Shown here one piece after another: positions 7,361 through 14,265 of a stretch of DNA of 17,110 bases. The position numbers and the translations under genes were made by a program. The stretch comes from Nitrospirota bacterium. Its GTDB lineage: Bacteria; Nitrospirota; Nitrospiria; Nitrospirales; UBA8639. The stretch covers positions 1 to 17,110 of the forward strand of contig QJYE01000438.1 in NCBI GenBank assembly GCA_003235785.1, written 5' to 3'. How positions within the stretch are numbered: the first letter of the stretch is position 1; every line of letters starts with the position of its first letter. The notes under the pieces are model-generated. The model searched no databases, was not told where the DNA came from, and worked only from the letters and a program-made list of their open reading frames with translations.

Positions 7361-8544
7361 ATGTGTTCCCCATCACGCAACCCAAGTTCGCCATTTCCGT
7401 TTCCGAAGATGCGTTGATTGTCATCGAAGTCAAACAGGCATGGCGAACCACGACCCTGAAGGAAGTGAAAAAGCTTCCGCTTCCCCCCGGCACCCTTCGT
7501 CTCTCCTCCGCAAAACTTAACATTGAAAACATGGACGTGTTTAAGCAACAATTAGGCACCGCCACCGAGTCCCTCAAAAAACCCGTTTCCATTGCCCTGA
7601 GCCTCCCTGATCTTTGTGCACGAACGAGTGTGTTCGAATTTGCGGCGTTTCCTGGGAAAAAACCTGAACAAATGGCACTCTTAAATTGGCGATTTCAACA
7701 AGACCTAAAATTGGATACCGCCCAATCACGCTTGGATTATGAGGTCTATGTGCCCACATCCCTTGCTGATGAATCAAAAAGGGCGAGCAATCCAGAAAAA
7801 GTCCGAGTCCTTGGGACGGCGATTCGGAATGAAATCGTCGAGCAATATGAACGTGCCTGTCTCGACCTTAAGCTCCTGCCGGTTTCAGTGAGCATTTCAG
7901 GCCTGGCCATTTTTGATCTCTATCAACCCGTGATGAAAGACATGTTAGAAGTTGAAGACGGCCGTTGGAGTGGAAAATCTCCTGGAGCGATGTTTCTCTT
8001 TATAAGTCATTGGGGCTTTACCTTTTTTGCCTACAACGAAGGATGTCCAAGCTTTGTCCGTACAAAAGCTATTGCGATTCGACCAAATTCAAGTCTCGCA
8101 CGAGAGGATGCCGCACCATCTGATTCAGACTATGAGAGAAATGTGGAACCAAAAGACTGGAAAGACCTCCCAACTCTCCTTAATGCGGAGGGTCCTCGTG
8201 AGGGAGATAGCGTATTACACCCTTACCCTTTCTATACGGTAACAAAAGTCGAGAAAGAAATATTAGCCACTCTGCAATATTATCTAGAAACATTCTCACA
8301 AGATGACTCTTCGCCCTCTCTCGCCACTCTTTTTGTGGTAAGCGACCTGGAACATGGGCATAAGCTCCTTCCCACCCCTGAGGCTCTTCAACAAACGGCC
8401 AAAGTTAGCGGATTAAGTATTTCGGATATTCAAGTCATTCCGCTCTCTACAGCGATCCAACTCAATAAACGAGAAGGTCGTTTTGTTCAAGATTCCAACA
8501 TCTGGTCTGCCCTACCCGGCTATGCCAGTTTAATGGTGGCCTAA
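7357..8544 (+). CDS. PilM/GspL-cytoplasmic-domain-like protein
   Basis: Probable cytoplasmic actin-fold assembly protein corresponding to PilM or to the cytoplasmic half of GspL; 395 residues, with no clear membrane segment. Identification rests on position (between the ATPase and a PilN-like gene) and on an overall alpha/beta layout with PilM-like stretches: FAISVSEDALIVIEV at the N-terminus, an IALSLPD strand (79-85), and VSVSISGLAIFDLYQP near 176-191. The N-terminal phosphate-binding Asp-x-Gly loop of ATP-binding PilM proteins is not present (SVSED instead), so nucleotide binding may be absent, as in GspL. Residues 240-290 form a charged, probably disordered insertion. It overlaps the ATPase gene by 4 nt (ATGA) and the next gene by 1 nt (TAATG). 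The role, docking the ATPase to the inner-membrane PilN/O complex, is inferred from family and context. Confidence 0.75.
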   Translation: MNVFPITQPKFAISVSEDALIVIEVKQAWRTTTLKEVKKLPLPPGTLRLSSAKLNIENMDVFKQQLGTATESLKKPVSIALSLPDLCARTSVFEFAAFPGKKPEQMALLNWRFQQDLKLDTAQSRLDYEVYVPTSLADESKRASNPEKVRVLGTAIRNEIVEQYERACLDLKLLPVSVSISGLAIFDLYQPVMKDMLEVEDGRWSGKSPGAMFLFISHWGFTFFAYNEGCPSFVRTKAIAIRPNSSLAREDAAPSDSDYERNVEPKDWKDLPTLLNAEGPREGDSVLHPYPFYTVTKVEKEILATLQYYLETFSQDDSSPSLATLFVVSDLEHGHKLLPTPEALQQTAKVSGLSISDIQVIPLSTAIQLNKREGRFVQDSNIWSALPGYASLMVA

Positions 8545-9143
8545 TGGTTCCACGCATTCACAGTAATCTCTCCACGCCTGGTATCCATACCCTGAAGCTT
8601 GCACAGTTTTTCCTGAAAGCGATCACTCTTGTGGGGATCACGCTCACCGTAACTTTCTGGTGGACCGGCACCACTCTCCATAAAAACATTGATGAACTAG
8701 AAGACCAAATACGCACGATCATGGCTCAAACGAAACACGTCGTCGACCAGGCGAAAACTCATGAAATTGACTTGTCAGATCGTGCGATTCAACAGCTTCC
8801 TGAACAAATCTCTTTTGTCAAACAGGTACGAGAACGTGTGGGGTTTTCCTGGACGCAATTGCTGACTGATCTCGAGGCCGCCCTTCCTGGCAGCATTAGG
8901 ATGAATGCCGTCTCTCTTGAGGAAAAAACCAATACCGTTTTGCTCAATGGTTCGACGCAATCGCTACAGGATTTAAACCAGTTGATCCACCGACTCGAAA
9001 CCCATCCGGCTTTTCACGATGTCATTTTATCTCAACATGCCAACAAACAACAAAAAGAGACTCAAGATCAATCAACCACCGTTTTTTCCATGAAAGTGTT
9101 CTATGATCCCAATCATCCCCAAGCAAAGGTCAAGAAGTCTTAA
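8544..9143 (+). CDS. PilN/GspL-C-terminal-like inner-membrane protein
   Basis: Bitopic inner-membrane protein of 199 residues. It has a short cytoplasmic N-terminus (1-22), one transmembrane helix at about 24-43, then a coiled-coil stretch (about 46-90) and a compact ferredoxin-like alpha/beta domain (about 95-185) with the strand-rich pattern SIRMNAVSLEEKTNTVLLNGS typical of PilN. Family members pair with PilO and contact PilM through their N-terminus. The gene starts inside the stop of the PilM-like gene (TAATG) and ends 6 nt before the PilO-like gene, which gives the order M-N-O-P seen in type IV pilus and MSHA loci. In T2SS the equivalent of M and N is one protein, GspL; here they are separate. 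Sequence recognition alone is modest; context is strong. Confidence 0.78.
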   Translation: MVPRIHSNLSTPGIHTLKLAQFFLKAITLVGITLTVTFWWTGTTLHKNIDELEDQIRTIMAQTKHVVDQAKTHEIDLSDRAIQQLPEQISFVKQVRERVGFSWTQLLTDLEAALPGSIRMNAVSLEEKTNTVLLNGSTQSLQDLNQLIHRLETHPAFHDVILSQHANKQQKETQDQSTTVFSMKVFYDPNHPQAKVKKS

Positions 9144-9149
9144 ATAACC

Positions 9150-9722
9150 ATGCCACCTTTTTCCATATTTCAACAGTCCAAAACCACGCTTCTCATTTCG
9201 CGCCATTTAATGCCCTTATTGGTCATTGGCGTATTAGCGGGGATTTCAGCAATTGGCATGTTTGGGTTAATGTTTTACCCTGCACAAGATCGATTGGCTC
9301 AAGCTGCCATAGATTTTCAATCTGCCCAACTGCTCCAAAAGCAAATCCAGGTGGCCCAACAGACTCAAGGAATCATTGCAACAACCTGGAAAGCCTTGCC
9401 CAATTATCGAGAATTTATGGATCTCAGTTTAGACATTGCTGATTTGGCTAAACGAAACCATGTGATGATTCCGGGAATGGGGTATGACTTTAAACCGCTC
9501 TCTCATAAATTAGTTGCCAAAGGCACTTTTGCCTTCGAAGCCCAAGGGGACTATGAGGCTATCAGGAAATTCATCTACGAACTCGAAAAACGATGGCCCT
9601 ATCTATTTATCGAGAAACTCTCTGTAGAAAGTTCTAAAAAAAAGGAAGGCGTGCTCTTTAGATTAACAGTCTCAACCTTTCTCACTGAATTTCCCCAACA
9701 CCTCAAGAAAACCAAAGCCTGA
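9150..9722 (+). CDS. PilO/GspM-like inner-membrane protein
   Basis: Bitopic inner-membrane protein of 190 residues with a 20-residue cytoplasmic tail and a transmembrane helix at about 21-43. A coiled coil follows (about 46-80), then a periplasmic alpha/beta domain with a PilO-like pattern: a GMGYDFKPL strand (109-117), a FAFEAQGDYEAIRKFIYELEK helix region (about 127-147), and WPYLFIEKLSVE (149-160), which matches the PilO segment preceding the central strand. Family members heterodimerise with PilN to form the periplasmic ring under the secretin. The start ATG lies 6 nt after the previous stop, and the stop overlaps the next start as TGATG. GspM is the T2SS counterpart. Confidence in family is good, supported by order. 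Confidence 0.82.
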   Translation: MPPFSIFQQSKTTLLISRHLMPLLVIGVLAGISAIGMFGLMFYPAQDRLAQAAIDFQSAQLLQKQIQVAQQTQGIIATTWKALPNYREFMDLSLDIADLAKRNHVMIPGMGYDFKPLSHKLVAKGTFAFEAQGDYEAIRKFIYELEKRWPYLFIEKLSVESSKKKEGVLFRLTVSTFLTEFPQHLKKTKA

Positions 9723-10315
9723 TGACTAATCAACAAAAAGGATTCGTACTTATTGGACTCTTTGTCGCCTGGGGAGGCATGATGGTCTACCAGATGGCAG
9801 ATGATCCAGAATCCGTGGGCAACGATCCTTCTGCATCCATTAGACAAACACATTCGACCCTCCCTTCAGTCCGCGACCTCTCTTTAGGGGCAGCATTCCC
9901 CAATTCCAGGCAAACCGTGACATTCTCTCAACCTCGCAATATTTTTGCTCCGTTTCGGTCGCAAAGGATAGTCGCCAAGCAGGAACGTCCCAAGGTGTCA
10001 CAGGCCTCCCCCGTCATAGCGCCCCCTCCTCCAGCAGCACCACCCGGTCCTTCTCCTGGAGAGCTGGCCGCTCAACGAGCTCGGCAGCAGCTCAACAAAT
10101 TTCGCTTTTTGGGGTATCTCACCAAAGGGGGAGAAAGCCAGGCATTCATTACCAATGGGCAGGCAATTTATATTGTGAAGCAGGGGGAAATGTTGGAAGG
10201 CCAGGTCCAAGTCAACAAAATTGAACCCGAAACAATTGTTCTTTCCACAAAAATCTGGGAAACGGGCAATCAGGTGCAAGCCACAATTCCCCTCACACCT
10301 GAAACTAGCAGCTAA
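9722..10315 (+). CDS. PilP/GspC-like periplasmic linker protein
   Basis: Inner-membrane anchored periplasmic protein of 197 residues, likely linking the PilN/PilO complex to the secretin N0 domain. It has one N-terminal membrane segment (about 7-24), a flexible region with the NIFAPF element (73-78) seen before the homology-region domain in GspC/PilP proteins, a proline-rich stretch (100-112), and a small beta domain (about 127-192). That domain has the pattern FRFLGYL, AFI, IYIVKQGE, VNKIEPETIVL. PilP is usually a lipoprotein, whereas GspC has an N-terminal helix as here, so this copy is closer to GspC in topology. It is translationally coupled to the PilO-like gene (TGATG) and ends the run of tightly coupled machine genes. 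Confidence 0.82.
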   Translation: MTNQQKGFVLIGLFVAWGGMMVYQMADDPESVGNDPSASIRQTHSTLPSVRDLSLGAAFPNSRQTVTFSQPRNIFAPFRSQRIVAKQERPKVSQASPVIAPPPPAAPPGPSPGELAAQRARQQLNKFRFLGYLTKGGESQAFITNGQAIYIVKQGEMLEGQVQVNKIEPETIVLSTKIWETGNQVQATIPLTPETSS

Positions 10316-10321
10316 TTTCTG

Positions 10322-10353
10322 GCATAGCTCTTTTCCCCATCAGCCTGCTATGC
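10322..10353 (+). terminator. Weak inverted repeat after the PilP-like gene, possible attenuator
   Basis: GCATAGC (10322-10328) is perfectly complementary to GCTATGC (10347-10353), with an 18-nt loop rich in T and C, followed by TTTCC. It lies just after the stop of the PilP/GspC-like gene and before the aspartic protease gene. The stem is only 7 bp, the loop long and the T tract three bases, so at best it is a weak or partial terminator. Confidence 0.2.
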
Positions 10354-10386
10354 TTTCCTATGGTATTCTTAGGACATACCCTCAAG

Positions 10387-11106
10387 ATGAGTATGCAAAT
10401 GCAGACAGCGCGTTCGGCATTTCTCTTTATATTCATTCTACTTCTCTGTCTGTGGCCCTCTTTAGGATTCACGGCCATGTATCGTTGCCAGGGTCCATCA
10501 GGAACGACCGTTTTAACCGATAACCCCGCTCAACTGAACGACTGTTCACGATTAGAATCTTCCATGGGTCCTTCCGAGAACCGACCCCAAGTTATCCCTC
10601 AGCCCTCGCAAGAGACCATCTCGGCGAACACTCAACATTCCCAGAATCAGGCAACACCGTCAGAGCCTTCGTTTTCGCAGGAACCCAATCAAGCCACACA
10701 ATCAGATGCAGATATCATTATCCCTCTTAAAAGAATTGGCGGCTCCTTTGTTGTTCAAGCCCATCTCAATAACGAACGGATGGCCCATCTAATTGTGGAT
10801 ACCGGAGCTTCAATGACTGTCCTCTCCACCAACATTGCCATTGATCTTGGCATTCTGGGGACAACCGACAATGAACTCATGACTGTCAACACAGCAGGAG
10901 GGTCCGTACAAGTCAACATGAATTACCTGGCAACCCTTAATGTTGGCGAAGCGCAAGCCCACCATGTAGCCGTGGCGATCCATGATCTGCCTGATATCCC
11001 TGAACAGATCGAAGGATTATTAGGCATGTCATTTCTCAAGAATTTTTTGGTTACCTTAGATGCAGAACATAACAAGTTAACCCTACGCCCCAAACCGACA
11101 TCCTAA
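10387..11106 (+). CDS. Secreted retropepsin-like aspartic protease with DUF4124-like N-terminus
   Basis: Predicted periplasmic or envelope-anchored single-domain aspartic protease of clan AA (retropepsin-like), about 239 residues from ATG 10387. After a hydrophobic signal segment comes a short MYRCQ...TTVLTDNP motif resembling DUF4124, then a Gln/Ser/Pro-rich linker of about 60 residues. The protease domain begins at about IPLKRIGGSFVV. The catalytic motif is VDTGAS (Asp encoded near 10798-10800), and the family's second hallmark is GLLGMSFLKNF near the C-terminus. Such proteins act as dimers, with one catalytic Asp from each subunit. Start 10387 is preferred because AGGA lies about 14 nt upstream and the signal peptide then starts correctly; ATG 10360 would add nine residues with no ribosome site. 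It follows the PilP-like gene by 71 nt, so it may be co-transcribed. Its substrate is unknown; cleaving exported or envelope proteins of the same machine is a guess. Confidence 0.82.
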   Translation: MSMQMQTARSAFLFIFILLLCLWPSLGFTAMYRCQGPSGTTVLTDNPAQLNDCSRLESSMGPSENRPQVIPQPSQETISANTQHSQNQATPSEPSFSQEPNQATQSDADIIIPLKRIGGSFVVQAHLNNERMAHLIVDTGASMTVLSTNIAIDLGILGTTDNELMTVNTAGGSVQVNMNYLATLNVGEAQAHHVAVAIHDLPDIPEQIEGLLGMSFLKNFLVTLDAEHNKLTLRPKPTS

Positions 11107-11431
11107 TCCCAGCCACGGTTTCCCTACCACATGTCAGTTCATTCCTAAGCTTCACGCCCGTCGATCACAAAACAAAGATTGCACGAGGGCAATGTTGAAT
11201 CATAATTTCGAAGGGTAGGCCCACAGGTTCCTGTGTATCAGAGGTCTCGGGGCGGTTCAAAAAAACATGTCTTGAGCTTTGAGAGAGGAACCATCCCATC
11301 CTTTCCTAAACCACACTGAAGGAAAACCGGCTTATTGCTTTCTGCAGCCCGAATGGGACAACCTGTTGCCTGGCTCATCCTGAAAGGCTGGCCATTTGTT
11401 GACAACAAACCCACTAAAAAACAGGTGTCGA
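11107..11431. other. 325-bp stretch without a convincing gene
   Basis: This lies between the + strand protease gene and the convergent beta-helix gene. No open frame here is supported by a start site or protein pattern. Visible elements are a possible + strand promoter (TTGCAC 11179-11184, 16-nt spacer, CATAAT 11201-11206), a palindrome CACAGG-TT-CCTGTG (11222-11235), a run of seven A at about 11259-11265, and an odd-length palindrome TTTGTTG-A-CAACAAA (11395-11409). I see no GC-rich stem followed by a T tract on either strand, so neither flanking gene has an obvious intrinsic terminator here. Confidence 0.5.
11395..11409. repeat. 15-bp perfect palindrome, operator-like
   Basis: TTTGTTG and CAACAAA are perfect reverse complements around a single A. 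The site lies 22 nt beyond the 3' end of the beta-helix gene. There is no adjacent T tract in the direction of that gene's transcription, so it is not a standard terminator. It resembles a dimeric regulator site in form only; no regulator is encoded nearby. Confidence 0.3.
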
Positions 11432-12469
11432 TTATGGTTGTGGAGGAAGTGGGGGGAGAGCGCCCAAATAAGAAAATTCTCCGATGTTGAGCAACAAAGA
11501 ATCTTGGCGTAACCGAAAATCGTTTTCTTGAGGGTCTACAAAACCTGGAGCATGCATCACGTCAGTCTTCCCGGCACGCTGGGAATGGATGGGTTGAGAT
11601 GTTCCGGCCAACACATAATTACGCTGGTTGTCTGAGAAGGCGTTAAACGCCAACGTGGTGTGACTTTGAGGGGAAAAAAACAACCCGACGTTGCTCTCAC
11701 TAATAATATTACCTTGGACAACCGCCTCGGCCTTATCATGAAAGGCTATGCCACCTCCATTCCGGACAAACGTATTCTGAACAATCGTGGCCTTGGATTG
11801 ATCAGTCATCAGCACGGCCTCAAAAAGATTATGAGAAATCACGTTGTGGCGAAGGTTGACCTCGGAATTTCCTCCAAGGGCAATGCCATGGTCATTATGT
11901 TGAATGGTATTTCCCGCGAGCGTTCCCGTGGAATTGGCAAACGCCACACCGGTGGTCTCACTACCTTCAATGAGACAATCTTCAATATGGACTCCTTGAA
12001 CTTGTTGGCTAAATACCATCCCTTTGACATGCACCTGTTTAAGATGGACCCCACTACCATTAAAAATTCCCACACCCAACCCACCATGTTGAGAGACCGT
12101 CAGTCCTTGAATCGTGACATTGGTGGCTCCATAAGGCCATTTGCCAATATGAAGCGTCCCTACCCGCTTCTCTCCGGTGAGAAACACACGGTCAATCCCT
12201 TCCCCCATGATAAACAATCCATCTTTGCTGTGGACAGTCACATCTTCAGCATACGTCCCGGCTTTAATCACAATAGTATCGCCCGAAGCCGCCTGATCAA
12301 TGGCTTCTTGAATCAAGGTGAATTGACCTGAACCATCTAAGGCCACATGCCACACGTGTGGAAGAGGAACTGCCGGAATCTCCCCGTCGGGAGAATGTGC
12401 CCACAGGAACCCCGGAACGGAACCGCTCAACAAGGCAAGCACACAGAAAACATACCAGCGCGTTGACAT
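11432..12469 (-). CDS. Secreted right-handed parallel beta-helix protein (NosD/pectate-lyase-like fold)
   Basis: Predicted exported protein of 345 residues. A signal peptide covers about 1-24 (MSTRWY..., cleavage after FLWA). The mature part opens with the FTLIQEAIDQAASGDTIVIKAG pattern (50-71) typical of pectinesterase/NosD-type beta-helix proteins. It continues as about ten short repeats of V-x-I/L-x-x-N-x-I form (for example NTIQHNDHGIAL, NVISHNLFEAVL, NTFVRNGGGIAF, NIISESNVGLFF). The end is an ADP-like tail, GFVDPQENDFRLRQDSLLLNIG (309-330), a common final coil of this family, followed by a proline-rich end. No catalytic set can be assigned, so substrate and activity are unknown. ATG 12469 is chosen because GAAGG lies 6 nt upstream and the signal peptide begins there; ATG 12490 and TTG 12514 are open but lack a ribosome site. 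It is monocistronic. Being exported, it could be a client of the neighbouring machine, but only proximity suggests this. Confidence 0.83.
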   Translation of the reverse strand: MSTRWYVFCVLALLSGSVPGFLWAHSPDGEIPAVPLPHVWHVALDGSGQFTLIQEAIDQAASGDTIVIKAGTYAEDVTVHSKDGLFIMGEGIDRVFLTGEKRVGTLHIGKWPYGATNVTIQGLTVSQHGGLGVGIFNGSGVHLKQVHVKGMVFSQQVQGVHIEDCLIEGSETTGVAFANSTGTLAGNTIQHNDHGIALGGNSEVNLRHNVISHNLFEAVLMTDQSKATIVQNTFVRNGGGIAFHDKAEAVVQGNIISESNVGLFFSPQSHTTLAFNAFSDNQRNYVLAGTSQPIHSQRAGKTDVMHAPGFVDPQENDFRLRQDSLLLNIGEFSYLGALPPLPPQP

Positions 12470-12553
12470 CAGAAACCTTCGTATAGTCATGTCGTCAAGT
12501 TCAGTGATAAACAAAGAGGATGCGCGTCAAACAAAAAGTACGGGATCCTTCCT

Positions 12554-12581
12554 TTTATAGTGAAATACCGCATGATGTGAA
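12554..12581 (-). promoter_or_regulatory. Sigma-70-type promoter for the beta-helix gene
   Basis: On the minus strand, TTCACA (12581-12576) and TATAAA (12559-12554) are separated by 16 bp. Each differs from the housekeeping consensus at one position. It would start a transcript near 12547, about 78 nt before ATG 12469. The call is by pattern only. Confidence 0.45.
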
Positions 12582-12651
12582 GCAGGGTCAAGTTCGCTGA
12601 AAAGTTTTCTGCCATTATTGTTGCCTCCTACTCCCTATGCTATGGTTTGGC

Positions 12652-13272
12652 ATGATAATCGTAGGATTGACGGGAGGCTTGGGAGCGGGGAAAACGACCA
12701 TTGCCCGTCTGTTTCAAGATTGCGGGGCACATATTATTGATGCAGATCTACTGGCGAGAGAGGTGGTGAAACCTGGGAAAGTGGCGTGGAAAGACATTCA
12801 CTCCCATTATGGGAAGGATGTGCTACAACCGGATAAATCGTTAAATCGCCAAGCCCTTGCCCGAATCGTCTTTCAAAACCCGCAAGAACTCAAAATACTC
12901 CAAGGGATACTTCATCCTCGAATTGCGCGTGAACAGACCAGACAGATGAACGCGATCGGCAAGGCCGTGCCTTTTGCCGTCATCATTTATGACGCTGCCT
13001 TATTACTGGAAGCCGGAGCCCATCACAGAATGAATCATGTGATTGTGGTCAAAGCTGATCGTGCCACTCAAATCGCCAGGGTCTGCCGTCGAGATGGGCT
13101 CACAAAAACGGAAGCGCTGCGACGTATGAGACAACAAATGCCTCTACGCCAAAAGCTGCAATATGCGGATACCATCTTAGATGGAACATGGTCTCGCTCC
13201 AGGTTGCGTCCTGTGGTCCAATCATTGTATAGGACCTATCAACAGGAGGCTCGCCAGCGTGAACGTCCATAA
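12652..13272 (+). CDS. coaE: Dephospho-CoA kinase
   Basis: Catalyses the last step of coenzyme A synthesis, ATP-dependent phosphorylation of the 3'-hydroxyl of dephospho-CoA, in the cytoplasm. The 206-residue product (from 12652) starts with the family signature MIIVGLTGG and the P-loop GGLGAGKT (8-15). It has DADLLAR (30-36) for the substrate pocket, LHPR (87-90), the YDAALLLEAG strand/loop (113-122, canonical VPLLFE-type) and RRMRQQM with a terminal ADTILDG (172-178). Length matches the family (about 200). An in-frame ATG at 12637 would add five residues (MLWFG); neither start has a clear Shine-Dalgarno, and the internal one fits the family start. It stands upstream of trxB with a 69-nt gap; co-transcription is possible. 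Confidence 0.94.
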   Translation: MIIVGLTGGLGAGKTTIARLFQDCGAHIIDADLLAREVVKPGKVAWKDIHSHYGKDVLQPDKSLNRQALARIVFQNPQELKILQGILHPRIAREQTRQMNAIGKAVPFAVIIYDAALLLEAGAHHRMNHVIVVKADRATQIARVCRRDGLTKTEALRRMRQQMPLRQKLQYADTILDGTWSRSRLRPVVQSLYRTYQQEARQRERP

Positions 13273-13327
13273 ATTATGCTGGGATCCTGCAAACCCGATC
13301 ATTATCTCTGGGTATCAAAATATAAGT

Positions 13328-13341
13328 AAAGGAGTTATTCG
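13328..13341 (+). promoter_or_regulatory. Strong ribosome binding site of trxB
   Basis: AAAGGAG lies 7 nt before ATG 13342. It is one of the few textbook Shine-Dalgarno sites in the window and fixes the trxB start. Confidence 0.7.
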
Positions 13342-14265
13342 ATGGTACATGACGTTCTAATTCTTGGTTCTGGCCCTGCGGGACTCACTGCAGCCGTCTA
13401 TTGCGCCCGAGCCAATCTTTCACCACTCCTGATTGATGGATCACAACCGGGGGGACAGCTAACCTTGACCACTGATGTGGAAAACTTTCCGGGCTTTCCC
13501 AAAGGCATTATGGGGCCGCAACTCATTCAGGACATGCGTGCCCAGGCCGAGCGATTTGGGACGACGTTTCGCCAAGGACATGTCTCAGCAGTCGATCTTC
13601 AATCTCGCCCGTTTCGTATTACGGTGGATGGCGAAGACATCATCGAAACAAAAACATTAATTATTTGTACCGGTGCGTCGGCCAATTTGCTGGGGCTTCC
13701 CTCTGAAAGCCGCTTAATGGGACACGGGGTCTCAACCTGCGCGACTTGTGACGGGTTCTTTTTTCGTGGAAAAGAAATTGCGGTGGTAGGCGGCGGGGAT
13801 AGCGCGGTCGAAGAAGCCACTTTCCTGACAAAATTTGCCTCAAAAGTGACCCTCATTCATCGACGGGATAAATTGCGGGCCTCAAAAATCATGCAAGATC
13901 GGGCCATGGCTAATGAAAAATTGGCTTTTCAATGGAATAGCACATTGGAAGAAGTCCTCGGAGATGAGGTGGTGACCGGCGTTCGAGTTCGCAATATTCA
14001 AACGAATCAAACGGAAGATCTTTCTCTATCAGGTGTTTTCATTGCGATTGGCCATACGCCCAATACCAGTTTATTCAAGGGGCAAATCGACATGGATGAG
14101 ACCGGGTATATTCGCACGCAGCCTTATCGCACCACCACGAATATCCCGGGTGTTTTTGCTGCTGGGGATGTGCAGGATTCCAACTATCGGCAAGCCATCA
14201 CCGCTGCCGGATCCGGGTGCATGGCTGCCATTGATGCCGAACGTTATTTAGAAGCGGCACACTAA
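13342..14265 (+). CDS. trxB: Thioredoxin-disulfide reductase
   Basis: NADPH-dependent flavoenzyme that reduces thioredoxin in the cytoplasm; 307 residues, the normal low-molecular-weight TrxB length. The FAD-binding motif is GSGPAG (9-14) near the N-terminus. The redox centre CATC is C133/C136, followed by DGFFFRGK. The NADPH-binding motif is GGGDSA (150-155), and HRRDKLRAS (173-181) carries the arginines that recognise the NADP 2'-phosphate. A second FAD motif, VFAAGDVQD, lies at 271-279, then the RQAITAAGSG helix. All catalytic residues are present. The start is set by the strong upstream ribosome site. The stop overlaps the thiI start by one base (TAATG), so the two are translationally coupled. 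Confidence 0.96.
   Translation: MVHDVLILGSGPAGLTAAVYCARANLSPLLIDGSQPGGQLTLTTDVENFPGFPKGIMGPQLIQDMRAQAERFGTTFRQGHVSAVDLQSRPFRITVDGEDIIETKTLIICTGASANLLGLPSESRLMGHGVSTCATCDGFFFRGKEIAVVGGGDSAVEEATFLTKFASKVTLIHRRDKLRASKIMQDRAMANEKLAFQWNSTLEEVLGDEVVTGVRVRNIQTNQTEDLSLSGVFIAIGHTPNTSLFKGQIDMDETGYIRTQPYRTTTNIPGVFAAGDVQDSNYRQAITAAGSGCMAAIDAERYLEAAH

Noticed and set aside
7099..7551. Minus-strand open frame spanning the gspE/PilM-like junction
   Set aside because: It is a mirror frame of two well-supported coupled genes, with no recognisable protein pattern.
11259..11285. Seven-T run on the minus strand downstream of the beta-helix gene as a terminator
   Set aside because: No GC-rich stem stands immediately before the T run, and it lies about 165 nt past the stop.
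11660..12331. Long + strand open frame opposite the beta-helix gene
   Set aside because: It is antisense to a gene with a clear signal peptide, ribosome site and repeat fold. Its translation shows no domain pattern and it has no ribosome site.
12637..12651. Upstream ATG of coaE as the true start
   Set aside because: It adds only MLWFG ahead of the family-typical MIIVGLTGG start and has no ribosome site; it cannot be excluded.
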